This document shows, piece after piece, positions 12,544-22,556 of a stretch of DNA of 64,000 nucleotides. The notes beneath the pieces are model-generated. The model searched no databases. It had not been told where the DNA came from and saw only the letters and a program-made list of their open reading frames with translations. Made by a program: the position numbers and the translations under genes. Each line of letters opens with the position of its first letter. Positions within the stretch are counted from its first letter, which is position 1. The DNA comes from Pegea sp. RAD2-039 (taxonomy: Eukaryota > Chordata > Thaliacea > Salpida > Salpidae): positions 310,001 to 374,000 of the forward strand of contig JAQGEQ010000332.1 of NCBI GenBank assembly GCA_034620365.1, in the 5' to 3' direction.

Positions 12544-13803
12544 TTATTGACTTAAAACAGGACTTTGGAGCAGTTTAGAAACAGATGGTCTTTCAGACTC
12601 CTTTATTTTAAAGCAGGAACTGACAAAATTGATTATTTCTTTGTCTTTAGAAACAAAGTGTAAAACACTACTACAGTCTTTCTGCGTCCATTCATTTTTT
12701 AAGAGTTTGTTCTGGAATTTTCTAGATGAATAAAGGCGATAAAAAGGGTTTTCTTTCGTTAAAATGTAAAAAAATGTTGCCCCAATGGACCAGATATCTG
12801 TAAATTTATTATAACAGACATTTGGTAGATTAAATAAAAGAAGTTTTGCTACTTCTGGAGGTAACCAGTGTATTGACCCCTGTAATTTCAACAACAAATT
12901 TTCGTCAGAAGTTTTACATGCTGATGCAAAATCTGCCAGTTTAAGTTTGATATCACCTTTTTCTTGAAAAACAAGAATATTTAATGGCTTTATAGCTCGA
13001 TGTAAAATTTCATTATTATGTAAATATTCAACAGCTAACAGAATTTGACGAAAAAATGATTTTGATAAACTCTCACTTATGTTGTTATTAAGAACATATC
13101 GTTTACAACTACCTCTATTTGCATATTCAAGACAAAAATAACTGTCATAGATGTTTTTTTCTCGCTCAAGAACTTTTACAATATTAGGATGTTGAAATTG
13201 GCGTAGATAGTCCAGTTCATGTTGTATCATTTTTGACTTTTCGTTATCACGATCTCCATTTAATTTTACTGCTTTTACAACAACAAGCTTCCGACTTATT
13301 AGTGAAAATACAATATTAACAAAAGCAAAACAACCTTCGTTCATTTCCTTAACTATTTTCATATTTTGTTGGACAAAAGGTGGCAAATGATCATTTTCAT
13401 TATCGAAAACCATCAAGTGAATATCATAATGAATAAAAATAAAAACTCTGCAGCTTGCTTTTAGAGTAATAATACCAGGCTGGTCATGCCTATACCCAAA
13501 TAGTACTGGATCTATTTTCTTGCTGGTTTCCATAATTATTTTGAATTTATTTTTTTCTATAATTCGCTTCAATACAAAAACTGGAAAATCTGATTCTCCT
13601 GTTGTAAGTTCTTTTTCATAAAGTTGTAGCTGTTCAACGATTATGTTGCCTTTGAAAATTTTAAGTTTGTATAAGGCTTCATTTTCTTGTAATAAATGCA
13701 TTAAACTCTTTGTGCGATGATTCCAAAGTACTCCCCAAAGTTGCTGCCCGTCAATTGATGGTAAATTATCTCTTATTTCCATTATTAGAGTTCTCAAAAA
13801 CAA
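12544..13803 (-). CDS. Intronless protein-kinase-like gene, predicted pseudokinase (419 aa)
   Basis: One uninterrupted frame of 419 codons (Met at 13803; a second Met at codon 8 could be the true start). Residues 1-150 are an N-terminal region with no domain I recognise. Residues ~151-415 are a protein kinase fold. The VAIK-type lysine is present (VVVKAVK, about K177), as is the alpha-C glutamate (HELDYL, ~E196). The catalytic loop reads HRAIKPLNIL (268-277), so the HRD aspartate is Ala while K272 and N275 remain. The Mg-binding DFG is DFA (291-293), the APE motif is PPE (315-317), and the glycine loop is poor (one Gly). DIWSIG in the F helix is kept. Loss of the HRD Asp and the DFG Gly together predicts very weak or no phosphotransfer. 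The overall form (GSIHWLPPEVA, TDIWSIG) recalls MAP3K/IRE1-like Ser/Thr kinases, but I cannot assign a family. Lack of introns suggests a retrocopy or a lineage-specific expansion. A 3' fragment recurs at 34330-34538. Confidence 0.85.
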   Translation of the reverse strand: MFLRTLIMEIRDNLPSIDGQQLWGVLWNHRTKSLMHLLQENEALYKLKIFKGNIIVEQLQLYEKELTTGESDFPVFVLKRIIEKNKFKIIMETSKKIDPVLFGYRHDQPGIITLKASCRVFIFIHYDIHLMVFDNENDHLPPFVQQNMKIVKEMNEGCFAFVNIVFSLISRKLVVVKAVKLNGDRDNEKSKMIQHELDYLRQFQHPNIVKVLEREKNIYDSYFCLEYANRGSCKRYVLNNNISESLSKSFFRQILLAVEYLHNNEILHRAIKPLNILVFQEKGDIKLKLADFASACKTSDENLLLKLQGSIHWLPPEVAKLLLFNLPNVCYNKFTDIWSIGATFFYILTKENPFYRLYSSRKFQNKLLKNEWTQKDCSSVLHFVSKDKEIINFVSSCFKIKESERPSVSKLLQSPVLSQ

Positions 13804-15500
13804 AATTTTTTTCTTCTAAAGTTTGAACAAATTCTACATAAAAAATGACTTTTAAATTTTTGTGATCAACTAAATTTTAAAAATTACAAATAAAGTGCAT
13901 ATTTTTTATTTCATTTTTTTCTAAAATATTTGAAAAAAACATCTGCTTAGAAACTTTACGATAAACTTTTAAAAGCAGCTGTATAAAAAAGTTTTTTTTG
14001 TTATTGTCACAAACCACGATCACGAAATAAGACAAAATATTGCAAGTTTTTGTTAAATAAATTAATCTTAGAAGAAAAGTGCTACAACATTATTCCATCA
14101 CTAATACTGTAGTTTACTTTTACAAACATTTGCTAACTTATTTAACAAACTGTAATTGCAAATGCTTAGAGATGTTCACTAATAAAAAAACAAAAACTTA
14201 CTGAAAAAACATATTCTTTAATCATTATTCGTTGAGAAAAGAAAAAAAAGCAGAAAAGTTTTGAAATCTCTCATAAAATGCAAACATCTACTGTAGTTTT
14301 TTCTTTAATAAAAAATTTAAAAATAAATAAATTAACGAAACATACTAAGGTTTGAATAAAAGCTGTAATATTACAGGTAGAAATAAAATATTGTCTAAAT
14401 AATTTCCGTAGTTTGATAAATAACTCTTTGAGTAGTTGGCTGCAAATTGTCAACAAAACTAAAAAAGCTCAAATAGTACATTTTTAACATAATAGCTTAC
14501 AAAAAACGAAATTATGATCAGAAAATAAAGCAAAAAAAAAATACAATTTTAGAAGTTATTCAAACTATTATTTCGATAAGACAACACAACTTTCTGATAC
14601 TTTAATCATTTTGAGAAGAACATTCCATAATTACAGGATATTGTTAATACTTTACAGCTTTAAAATGATAAGACTTTAAGCTGTTAATACTTTAAAATTT
14701 GGCTCTATAGAAGTTAGAATAAATCATTTCACTATTAAGTTAAGAAAAAAATTTTTTTGAAGGACTAAAAGATATAAAAAAATAATCATAGTTGGACGAG
14801 ATGAGAAAATTGTCTAAGAAGATTTGTTGAGTCTTGGCTACGAAATAAAAAATCCAAAATGTGATATTTTAATTAGAGATTTAGTAGTTGTAAAATTGAG
14901 AAACTATTCATTGTATCCTGCTCATATGTCACATTTCACTAAATTGGTCATATTTAACATATTTTTTTCAGTGAAAAGTTTGTTTTTTCTGCTTACTATT
15001 TTTAAAACAAAGCACAAAGTAATAAGGTTTACTTAATTAAGACTTCTTTTATCATTATCTGTAGTAACTATTTATAAATTTAAATGAAACCTTGTTGAAA
15101 TCATAATAAGCTGATATTATACGGAAAATATGATTTTGTTAAAAGGTTTCCATGTCTTGTCATCTAATCAGAAAAGTCCTATAAGTAACGAAAGTTTTGG
15201 AAATATAACTAAATAAAAAATTGTATGCAACTTTGTATACAAACTAAATTAATCTCGATGTTTTATAGAATTTGTTAAAAAACTTCATTATTTACAGAGT
15301 TATTAACTTTTTGACAAATGTTTTTAAGTAAAATTAAGTTATTTATAATTTAACCTACTGACATATGTCAGCTAAAAAAAGCAATACAGATGCGAATATT
15401 TATCAGTACACAGTATATTTTGCAAAGTTCAAGTAATAAAATCTGTTATAAAACTTAGTGGTTACAATATTAGGTGCAGTGAACAAATAAGATCATTTTC
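13804..15500. other. AT-rich spacer upstream of the pseudokinase
   Basis: No convincing gene. Two short open frames (14271-14456 minus and 14824-15036 plus) have no recognisable domain or codon pattern. The stretch just upstream of 13803 would hold the pseudokinase promoter, but no TATA or initiator can be singled out in such AT-rich DNA. Confidence 0.5.
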
Positions 15501-15775
15501 AAATCCTAAATGAAACGGGTTTTTTTGACATGATTATAATAACTCAAATCTTTGTAATAACTTAAAACGTTGAAAATAGTATATCTCTTAACAAAGGTGG
15601 TAACTATGTAAGAAACTAACTTAAAAACCTAATTTATAAAATAAATATTTGCTTTTTGCAAAATATTCAGCTCGGAATTTGATTATTGAGATGGTATTAC
15701 AGGATACTGGTGTTAAGTTGTACTATAAAGAAAGCATTATGTTGAATGATTGGAAAGATTAACAAAAGATAAAAT
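15500..15775. repeat. Dispersed repeat related to 36460-36900
   Basis: Blocks here (for example the stretch with gttgaaaatagtatat near 15570, taactatgtaagaaacta near 15600, and ttcagctcggaatttg near 15668) recur in the same order at about 36490, 36525 and 36820, at an estimated 75-85% identity. The block abuts a LINE in both places, so it may be part of a larger retrotransposon or a diverged duplication. Confidence 0.55.
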
Positions 15776-15802
15776 TGAAATAATAATAAAAAAATCAATG
15801 AT

Positions 15803-16486
15803 TTATTTATCGCTATCCAAGTTAAACGATTTTCCAGTAAATGGTAAATTCGGGTTTGTCAAATCAATTTTACCAAAAATAAAATCTCCCAAAATGTATA
15901 ACTCAGGACACACAACATTCTTCAGAGCCTTCAATAAGGCCTTAACAGTATCCTCATCATTAGTTTTAGAGGGTGGTAGGTAGGTACATTTAAAACGAGA
16001 AAAATTGGACTTTGAGTAATGAAAATCAAAGGCGATTATCTCAAACCCTGGACAATTAATGGGATCGATCTGAATTCTAGAGATCTTTGGTGCAAGCGAT
16101 ATTTTGTAAATTACGCAAACACCGCCGCCTCTATCATACAGTCTATCACAATGCAAAACACAAAAAAGATTATCGTTAACCAGAAAAGAATCAGGATAAA
16201 ACGGTTTCAACCAAGTTTCAGTAATACAAACAACTGTGAACACTTGGGAATGCAAAAAAGCTTTCAATTGAAAAATTGTGTTAATAATCGACCTTGCGTT
16301 GAAGAACATACCTAATGTGATAGAAGATTTGTCTTCTTGATGCTTGTGAGATTTGATGATGGGCTTCTGTAAATTGATATCTTGGGTATTAACAATTGTG
16401 TCCGGAGAGAGTTTGAAAAAAAAAGATGTGGGCCCAGTGATTATTTGCCACTTCCGTTTTTTGAAAAAAATGTTGACAAATCTCAA
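15803..16486 (-). pseudogene. LINE ORF2 N-terminus: AP-type endonuclease (EEP) domain, truncated
   Basis: A 227-codon frame. Conserved endonuclease landmarks are visible: FFNARSI (N of motif I), CITETWL (catalytic Glu), RGGGVCVIY, FEIIAFDF and the LGDF motif near the end, all as in the EEP endonuclease of CR1/L2/Jockey elements. It normally nicks target DNA to prime reverse transcription. The frame stops at 15803 without reaching the reverse transcriptase. Two plus-strand frames here (16019-16315, 16353-16564) are antisense shadows. Confidence 0.82.
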
Positions 16487-16501
16487 GGCCCATGGTGGAC
16501 C

Positions 16502-17293
16502 TCAGACTTTGTATTTGAAATCAGTTGGTTGTTTCTTCTGATTTCGGTTATACGCTTCTTTTAGAAGACGCTTTTTTTCTAAGCGATCTTCTTCACACAT
16601 ATCATGTGCTACTCTTATGTGATAAAATTTTTTCTCAAGCTTTAGCTTATACAGCTTGGCAAATAACTTGCGTTTGTTCCAACTTTCCTGAATGAACACT
16701 TTAAAGGTCTTTGATGATCTGAGCTTTTTGCTCCGTCTAGTGATTGATACCTTTGGAATGTCAACAATGGCAAGAAGCTGCACCATGTTAGCATTTTTTT
16801 CAGAATCGGGATCACCGACCACCGAGGCCAAAGTGACTTGTTTCTTTGTAGAGGCATTCAGTTCGTCCATTGATTTGGACAAACTGGATACCTTCTTGTC
16901 AATCTTGGCAACAACTTTGGCAATTTCCAATTTACGTTTTTCTTAGTCAGCAGATAGCGATTTGCTAATATCTGATAATAGGTTTCCATCAGAATTGGTC
17001 GAAGCAGCTGTTGGGTCCATGGTTCTACATTTAATGCAAAACCATTTAAATCCCATTTGCTTCGTCTGGGTTTTATTAAATATATCATACAATTTTTTGC
17101 TCACATCACTACCGGTGACATGAAAGCAGGGGAGACATTTGAAGCATTCTTTTACCGAATCTTCACCGGAGCAAACTTTATTGCAGGATTGGCAATTGCA
17201 ATCTTGCTTTGATGAAGTCGGTCTTCTGTATTTTTCTATACAGAAGACCGTAAGGTCTTGACACTTTTATGTGAATCCACCATAGCTTTCATA
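16502..17293 (-). pseudogene. LINE ORF1 relic: PHD-like zinc finger plus coiled coil
   Basis: Reading from the Met near 17293 (or the MVDSHKS start a few codons later) gives a basic leader interrupted by TAG. A +1/-1 frame change is needed to enter a Cys-rich segment: C.C..C, C, C..C, H, then ...WFCIKC, which is the spacing of a PHD finger. After an in-frame TAA comes an alternating charged helical stretch (EKRKLEIAKVVAKIDKK), then a Lys/Arg-rich tail ending at 16502. CR1-type ORF1 proteins with PHD-type fingers are known; such proteins bind the element RNA. Two stops plus the frame change mark this copy as broken. Confidence 0.75.
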
Positions 17294-17400
17294 AAAGATT
17301 TTTACTGTCACCAATCACAGTACATATATATTATTCAAATCACTTCCGATGAATAACTATATCACTACTTATAAGCACTTATTCTAATAGAATATAACCT

Positions 17401-18930
17401 ACAACTTGAAACTTATTCGAAGAGAATGGAAAAATCCAATTAAAACTTCTTTTTTTTTAAGTTTTATGAATATTTTGTTTATTTATATAAATAATGGTTT
17501 GTATAAATGAGTTAAATTTGGGTTTCAGCTCATTAACAGAGTATATATATCTTTTAGAATTAGTTATTTACTACTACCTTCAGAATGGTTAGTGCAACCA
17601 TAATTTATTTCAAAAGTAAAGTAGAACTAACAACTTGTACTAATGACTGATTAAGTTGAATTGGTATATAGCAAAAATATTTACGATTGTGCAGCTGAAA
17701 TGTAAGGATTAGAAAGCTAATCACTGTTAATCTTTTAAAGTGATATATTTCAAATAAATTTATCATTTTAGTACTTAAGCTTTCTTTTCTGAAAAATTAT
17801 TGTTTTTTAACCCGAGATTACTTAAGGATTTTTAATCAGCTAATTAAGATATTGATTTCTTTGAGGTCCTATTTTTTATTTAACATCAAAATATTGGTGA
17901 TTAAATTAGTTTAATTTTGTTTATTCTATGATGTAAATTTTTGTAGAAGGATCCAACTATTAATATAAATCGATTTCTCATGTCTTGGAAAAAGCGGTAT
18001 TTTATTAGCTTTCGTTTTTTTTTAAATGTCAAATTTATAAAAGAAATAAACACTTTTTTCTTCTAAAACGAATTTTTTTAAGTGTAAAATTTGAGACTAT
18101 TTTACAATTAGAAAATAAAAAAATATATGAAAAATCGTTTTTACTGTATTGGATTTATACTTTCCTCGATAATTTTTTTTAGTTAAGTAAAATTTGGATT
18201 CAAGTTGTATGAGTATTTTTCACTTTATTCACTTTATTCATTTTTTAATCCGTTACCTGATCTAGTTCTCAATCAATTAATCAATTTCTAATCAATATGG
18301 ATTACTTTAATTTTTGTCTACTTTAATAAGGAGTTTTATTTATTATACCCTTTGCAGCCAAATAAATAGTTTTTAAATTAGAATAATGCGTTTGATCATC
18401 AAAGACATAACAAAACATTAGTATAATGTTATTTTTTTAACATTTAGCTGCCAATGATTTACAGCAAAATAAGAATAATAAGTAATAAATCATATAGTTG
18501 TTCTTAAATTATAAAAAATATTAGAAATTCGGTAACCTATTCAACACCAACTAAAAGTCATTATCAATATATTAAATGAATGAGTTAAATGCTTTTAATA
18601 AATTAAATATATTCATGGATGTGTAAGTTTATAAGGTTTTCAAATATATTTAGTTTTAAAATTTTTTTATACTTTAAGAATGTCTGTTAGTTACAAAATA
18701 ACTATTTGTAAAACAGCCGTACTATTTTGGAGTTTTTCCTACCTACTAGTATTTATTTCATTGTTGGAAACATATTTAATGAAAAATTTAGTTTTTCTTA
18801 GTTTATTTAAAAATCATCATTAACAATTTTCTTCATTAGTGAAAAAGCTATGTTTTCTGAAGAGGCTTTTTGGCTTTGATTTCAAATGCAAAATCCATTA
18901 TTACTATTGAAATATTTATTAGTTTTGTAA
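17401..18930. other. AT-rich spacer, no gene seen
   Basis: Stops in all frames; no domain, RNA or repeat recognised. Confidence 0.6.
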
Positions 18931-18934
18931 TTTA

Positions 18935-19410
18935 ATTGTAAAAATTTTTAATTTATTTCGTATATTAATTGAAAAAGTAGGGTGCTTTAAGAGATCACCT
19001 CTCGTAACACAGAATCTCACATAAAACAATTATTAAATTAGAAATATAGAAAGAAAATCATTTAACACATGGTATTTCAGTAGTCCTCAAAACACATAAA
19101 ATAAAATATTTACAGACGTTGTGAATAATAATAAAAATAAAACGGAAAAAAGTTTTTTATCGATAATTGTGGCAAAGATAAAACAGTTCGACTTTTGTTT
19201 CAACAACACGAGTGATTCTAACATGATGATGTCTGATGGCAGCTGGTTTGAAGTACTAATTGTACGAAATGAGAACGAATTTGCTCTGATTACCTTACTA
19301 GAAGCTATGGGCTAATTAAGATGTAATGTATATCGTCAAAGGTGTAAATTGAGAACAAGATTAATGATAAAGAGAATATTAAATTGAAAGGCAACTAAAA
19401 CGAAAAAACG
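18935..19410 (-). mobile_element. LINE 3' fragment, older copy
   Basis: Minus-strand match to the RT tail and 3' UTR of the element at 61215-62840. The block around 19200-19260 is antisense to the 'TISTWN.LPS...MSKSL' end of ORF2, and GATCACCTCTCGTAACAC near 19000 matches the 3' UTR. More diverged than the copy at 8165-8870. The plus-strand 64-codon frame at 19121 is its antisense. Confidence 0.72.
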
Positions 19411-20340
19411 TTTTAACTTTAATTAAAGTAAAACTACAACCAATTATCTCATTTAAATGTAATTTAGATTTTATTAAATCATTTTAGTTTTAACTGTTGT
19501 GTAAAATTTAAATTGTTTTCAATTCTGTTGAGTTCTTGTTCTTATTAAAAAGCTTGTATAAGCATTTGTGGAAACTTATTTATCATACACATTCCGTTTC
19601 AGATTCATTTAATAAGTTTTGTAGAAAGCATACAAAAGTGATCTTTAATCTAAATTAAGTTTCCTTTTATAAATCCATATAAATAAACAGATAACATATA
19701 TATGAAAATGTTTACTCCAAATTAACTATAACAATTTTATGACTTTTACAATTATAGAAATTTAAAATTCGTTAAAGTAATAGTCATAGCAGTAATGCCC
19801 TTTGAAAAAACAATGCAGCATAATTATATCAATAGATAAACATACATGAATAAAAGCAGTATAAAGTAATATTTTAATTTCAAAATAAACTTAAAATGTT
19901 TTATTTATTTCATTGTTCAAATTTGCACTAAGTGAATTATTTAAACTTTAGAAACGCCATTTTAGTTAAAATTTAATTATTTTGTATTCTTCTAAATAAG
20001 CCGTGTTAGGTTTCACGTTGTCATATGTTAATAATCTTTTCTTAAAAGTGGTTTTTATTTTTAAAATTATGGTAATAATTTTAATTTTTGTTAGGAACTA
20101 TTTAAATTTAAAACTTTTTCATTGATATTATGCAGAGTTATTATTGTATGCAGACTGCTGTTTCGTTTCATTTCTTAGTCAAATCTTTCTCTCCATGTGG
20201 TCTCAAACGATTGGTTTTTGTCTTTGTTAAAGTGAATATGTTATATAGTCGTTTTGTTTAATCTCTTATGGTACAAATATTTAATGTTGATCTTAAAAGT
20301 TTCCCTAAATGTCACTTATTAAAATCCAAGTTGATATTAA
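19411..20340. other. AT-rich spacer, no gene seen
   Basis: No coding signal, RNA gene or recognisable repeat. Confidence 0.55.
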
Positions 20341-20349
20341 AGGATGGGA

Positions 20350-20440
20350 CGTTTATTTATTTATTTATTAAAATAAATGTGAAGGAGGGTGCCTAAAGAG
20401 AGCATCTCTCGCTAACACACATTATCACAAATTAGATAAT
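20350..20440 (-). mobile_element. LINE 3' terminus only (~90 bp)
   Basis: The plus-strand TTTATTTATTTATTTATT tract runs into GGAGGGTGCCTAAAGAGAG and CTCTCGCTAACACAC, which is the same 3' terminus as at 61217-61300. The rest of the element is absent; this is a severely 5'-truncated insertion. Confidence 0.75.
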
Positions 20441-20994
20441 TTTTTTATAAGAGACAAAAAAAATTAACTTAAATTTTTTCAAAAGGACTTTTGGTTTCAG
20501 AATTAAACAAAATTTTAAATTAAAAATATTTTAAATACTATCACCGTTAAATCGTGTGTTTACAATCTCAAGGATGATTTCAATATTTGAAACCAACTCA
20601 TTCTGACATTTATAGAATGAAATAACAGTCAAAGTAGTATTCAATTTATTCAAGTTTTAGGGAAAAACAGTTAAGATCCTCACCTAAATCTATCCTCAAC
20701 GAAAAGTTCTTTCATTTTGGAGGAAGAAAGATTAATCGCCATTGAACAAATAAATTCTCAAAAGAAATAGTCTTAAAATTTATTTAAGCAAAAATGATTT
20801 GATCATGTTTTTAGTTGACAGTTAGACACATCAGTTTGATAATTTTCTCAGTGATAATACGTTGAGCCTCACAAACTTTTTTATAATGTCCTGTAAAAAA
20901 GATAATTTTTGCAAACACAAATAACTTACACTAAAGTTTAGTAATCTAAAAGTTGAAATACATATTCAAGTGAAATGTAATTTATCAGCCCGTT

Positions 20995-21692
20995 TCATAA
21001 ACACCAATGCTTCATAAAAATGTCGAAATAACCTTTAATGATCACAGGAAAGTTCCGATTGTCAGTAATGACAATTTTAGTTTCTGATAATTGCTCGATC
21101 TCTTCTAACTGACCTTCGTCATCACCTACTATATGAAAAAGATATCGAAACGGTATAAACTGAAAGGCATATGTGATGGTAGCTGTACGATTTGGAAGAT
21201 ACACAGACCAAGGACTACACCTACAATTTGATATAAAATTGTTAATCAAAAGCTAGCTAGTAGAATCTGTTAAAGCTAACCTTAAAAATTTACAGTCACT
21301 ATTGTCTTTTAATATTTTGGTTATTGTATGATCAACATCAAGAGTAGATCCAAATATTTTTGCTGTAAGGCTTCCATATAAGTTGAATGCTCTTATCCAT
21401 GTATTACTCACTTCCATTAGTTGTTTAATGTTATTATCTGTTGAAAAATCTGGTAAAAAGAATAAAATAAAATCATTTAGACAAAACCTCTAAAATCATC
21501 ACCTTTAGTAAAACTGTTTAGAGCTTTTTCACTGGAAAAGGAAACCTCTGCTGTAACAAGACCATTTATTTCAGTTTCTTTTAAGTCCTTGTTAGGAATG
21601 TTAAATGAAGAATCTGGAGGAAGATGAAAAATGTCTTCTTCTTGTCCACAAAATTTGTCTCTTGTCAAGATTCCACGGACACATCTAGGCAT
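20995..21692 (-). CDS. Three-exon gene, ~194-aa protein with a KH-like segment
   Basis: I join three minus-strand exons: 21692-21503, 21449-21281 and 21220-20995, stop at 20995. Phases agree (1, then 2). Borders are AAAG|GTGATG, TTTTTACCAG|AT, TTTAAG|GTTAGC and ATTGTAG|GTGT. A donor at 21488 in the same phase is also possible. The product starts MPRCVRGILTRDKF and has a low-complexity acidic N-terminus. The middle exon is helical (NTWIRAFNLYGSLTAKIFG). In the last exon, FHIVGDDEGQLEEIEQLSET followed by KIVIT and VIIKGYF resembles the core of a KH domain (IVG..G..I..I...T...I.I), though the G-x-x-G loop is stretched to G-D-D-E-G, so RNA binding is uncertain. The gene lies alone between LINE scraps and the LINE 5' fragment ahead of array 2. 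The KH call is inference. Confidence 0.62.
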
Positions 21693-22364
21693 CTTTTAGT
21701 CTAAGCACTAAAAACAGTAAGATATTTTGAAGAAATTGAATACACCAGGTAAGAACAGCTGACAGCGTTGAAGATTTTCAAAATTACGATAATATTTTTT
21801 CTAATCAAAATAAGTAATAACCAATCTTAATTATTATTTAAAAGCATTTACTTAGGGAGTAATAACTAAAAATAGTGGCTTTTCAATGTATACAAAGTTC
21901 TAAGAACTGTACAAATAAAAATATGATGATTTCACACAAGGCTACAAACAAAAGTCAACAAAATTCATGAATAAGCTAGTCTATCGCTTCCAGAAAATAT
22001 TTGAAAAGCAAATATTATTAGCTTCAGTATTTGAAAAAATAGCACTTCACCCAGTATTTAAACCTTGTATAAATGAAAGAAAAACTTTTATCATTTTATA
22101 GTTTTGATGAAGAGCTAAAAGGAAAAAGTTTTGATAGAAGGAAGACTTTTTAAATTATATTTTTCGCTAAACAATCAATCAAACCTTATGGAAAATGATT
22201 AGACATTGACCAAACTTTGCTTATACAGAAAAAGGGAAATTGAAAACACTTATCTTATAAAAACATTTGTTTAAAAGGTGTTTCTCAAAACTCCAATGAA
22301 ATTGAATTTCTTTTTAAATAATTTTACTCCTTCTATTTGAATAAATTTCAAGTTATAGGTTATC
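21693..22364. other. AT-rich spacer / probable 5' flank of the KH-like gene
   Basis: No gene seen. It would hold the promoter of the minus-strand gene that starts at 21692. Confidence 0.5.
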
Positions 22365-22550
22365 TTCTAATAGAGTAAGTGCTTATAAGTTGTGATATAG
22401 TTATTCATCGGAAGTGATTTGTAAAGTATATATATACTGTGATTGGTGACAGTAAAAATCTTTTATACAAAATATGGTAGATTCACATAAAAGTGGCAAG
22501 ACCTTACGGTCTACTGTAAAGAAAAATCCTAAAAAACCGAGTTTACATTA
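22365..22550 (+). mobile_element. LINE 5' leader plus start of ORF1, running into satellite array 2
   Basis: This is the inverted counterpart of 17400-17235: it shares the block near gtgcttataagttgtgatatag, the ctgtgattggtgacagtaaa block and the ORF1 start. ORF1 here begins with ATG at 22474 and reads MVDSHKSGKTLRSTVKK, with a Lys codon where the 17.2-kb copy has TAG. Homology stops near 22530 and the frame runs on into the array. Position 1 of the window equals 22503, so array 1 probably starts the same way. Confidence 0.8.
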
Positions 22551-22556
22551 CATCAT

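Larger units (their letters stand above)
1..12747. repeat. Segmental duplication, copy 1
   Basis: This block matches 22503-34538 in the same orientation. The offset is 22502 at the start and about 21784-21791 after the array, so copy 2 has lost ~718 bp inside the array. Outside the array the copies differ by scattered single-base changes and small indels, about 1-3% by eye. The match ends inside the pseudokinase gene: both copies read ...aaaggcgataaaaa and then diverge (12747 versus 34538). The left edge is outside the window. Confidence 0.95.
15780..17400 (-). mobile_element. LINE, 5' half (ORF1 with PHD-like finger plus start of ORF2), 3'-truncated
   Basis: On the minus strand this holds, in order, a 5' leader (~17400-17295), a broken ORF1 (~17293-16502) and the endonuclease start of ORF2 (16486-15803). 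Architecture and motifs fit the CR1/L2/Jockey group. The first ~160 bp recur, in the opposite orientation, at 22365-22525 just ahead of satellite array 2. The reverse-transcriptase half is missing, so this copy is dead in cis. Confidence 0.85.

Noticed and set aside
14271-15036. Short open frames at 14271-14456 (minus) and 14824-15036 (plus).
   Set aside because: AT-rich DNA gives such lengths by chance; no domain, codon bias or splice context.
16019-16564. Plus-strand frames at 16019, 16353, 16382 and 16692.
   Set aside because: Antisense to the LINE endonuclease and ORF1 frames on the minus strand, which carry recognisable motifs.
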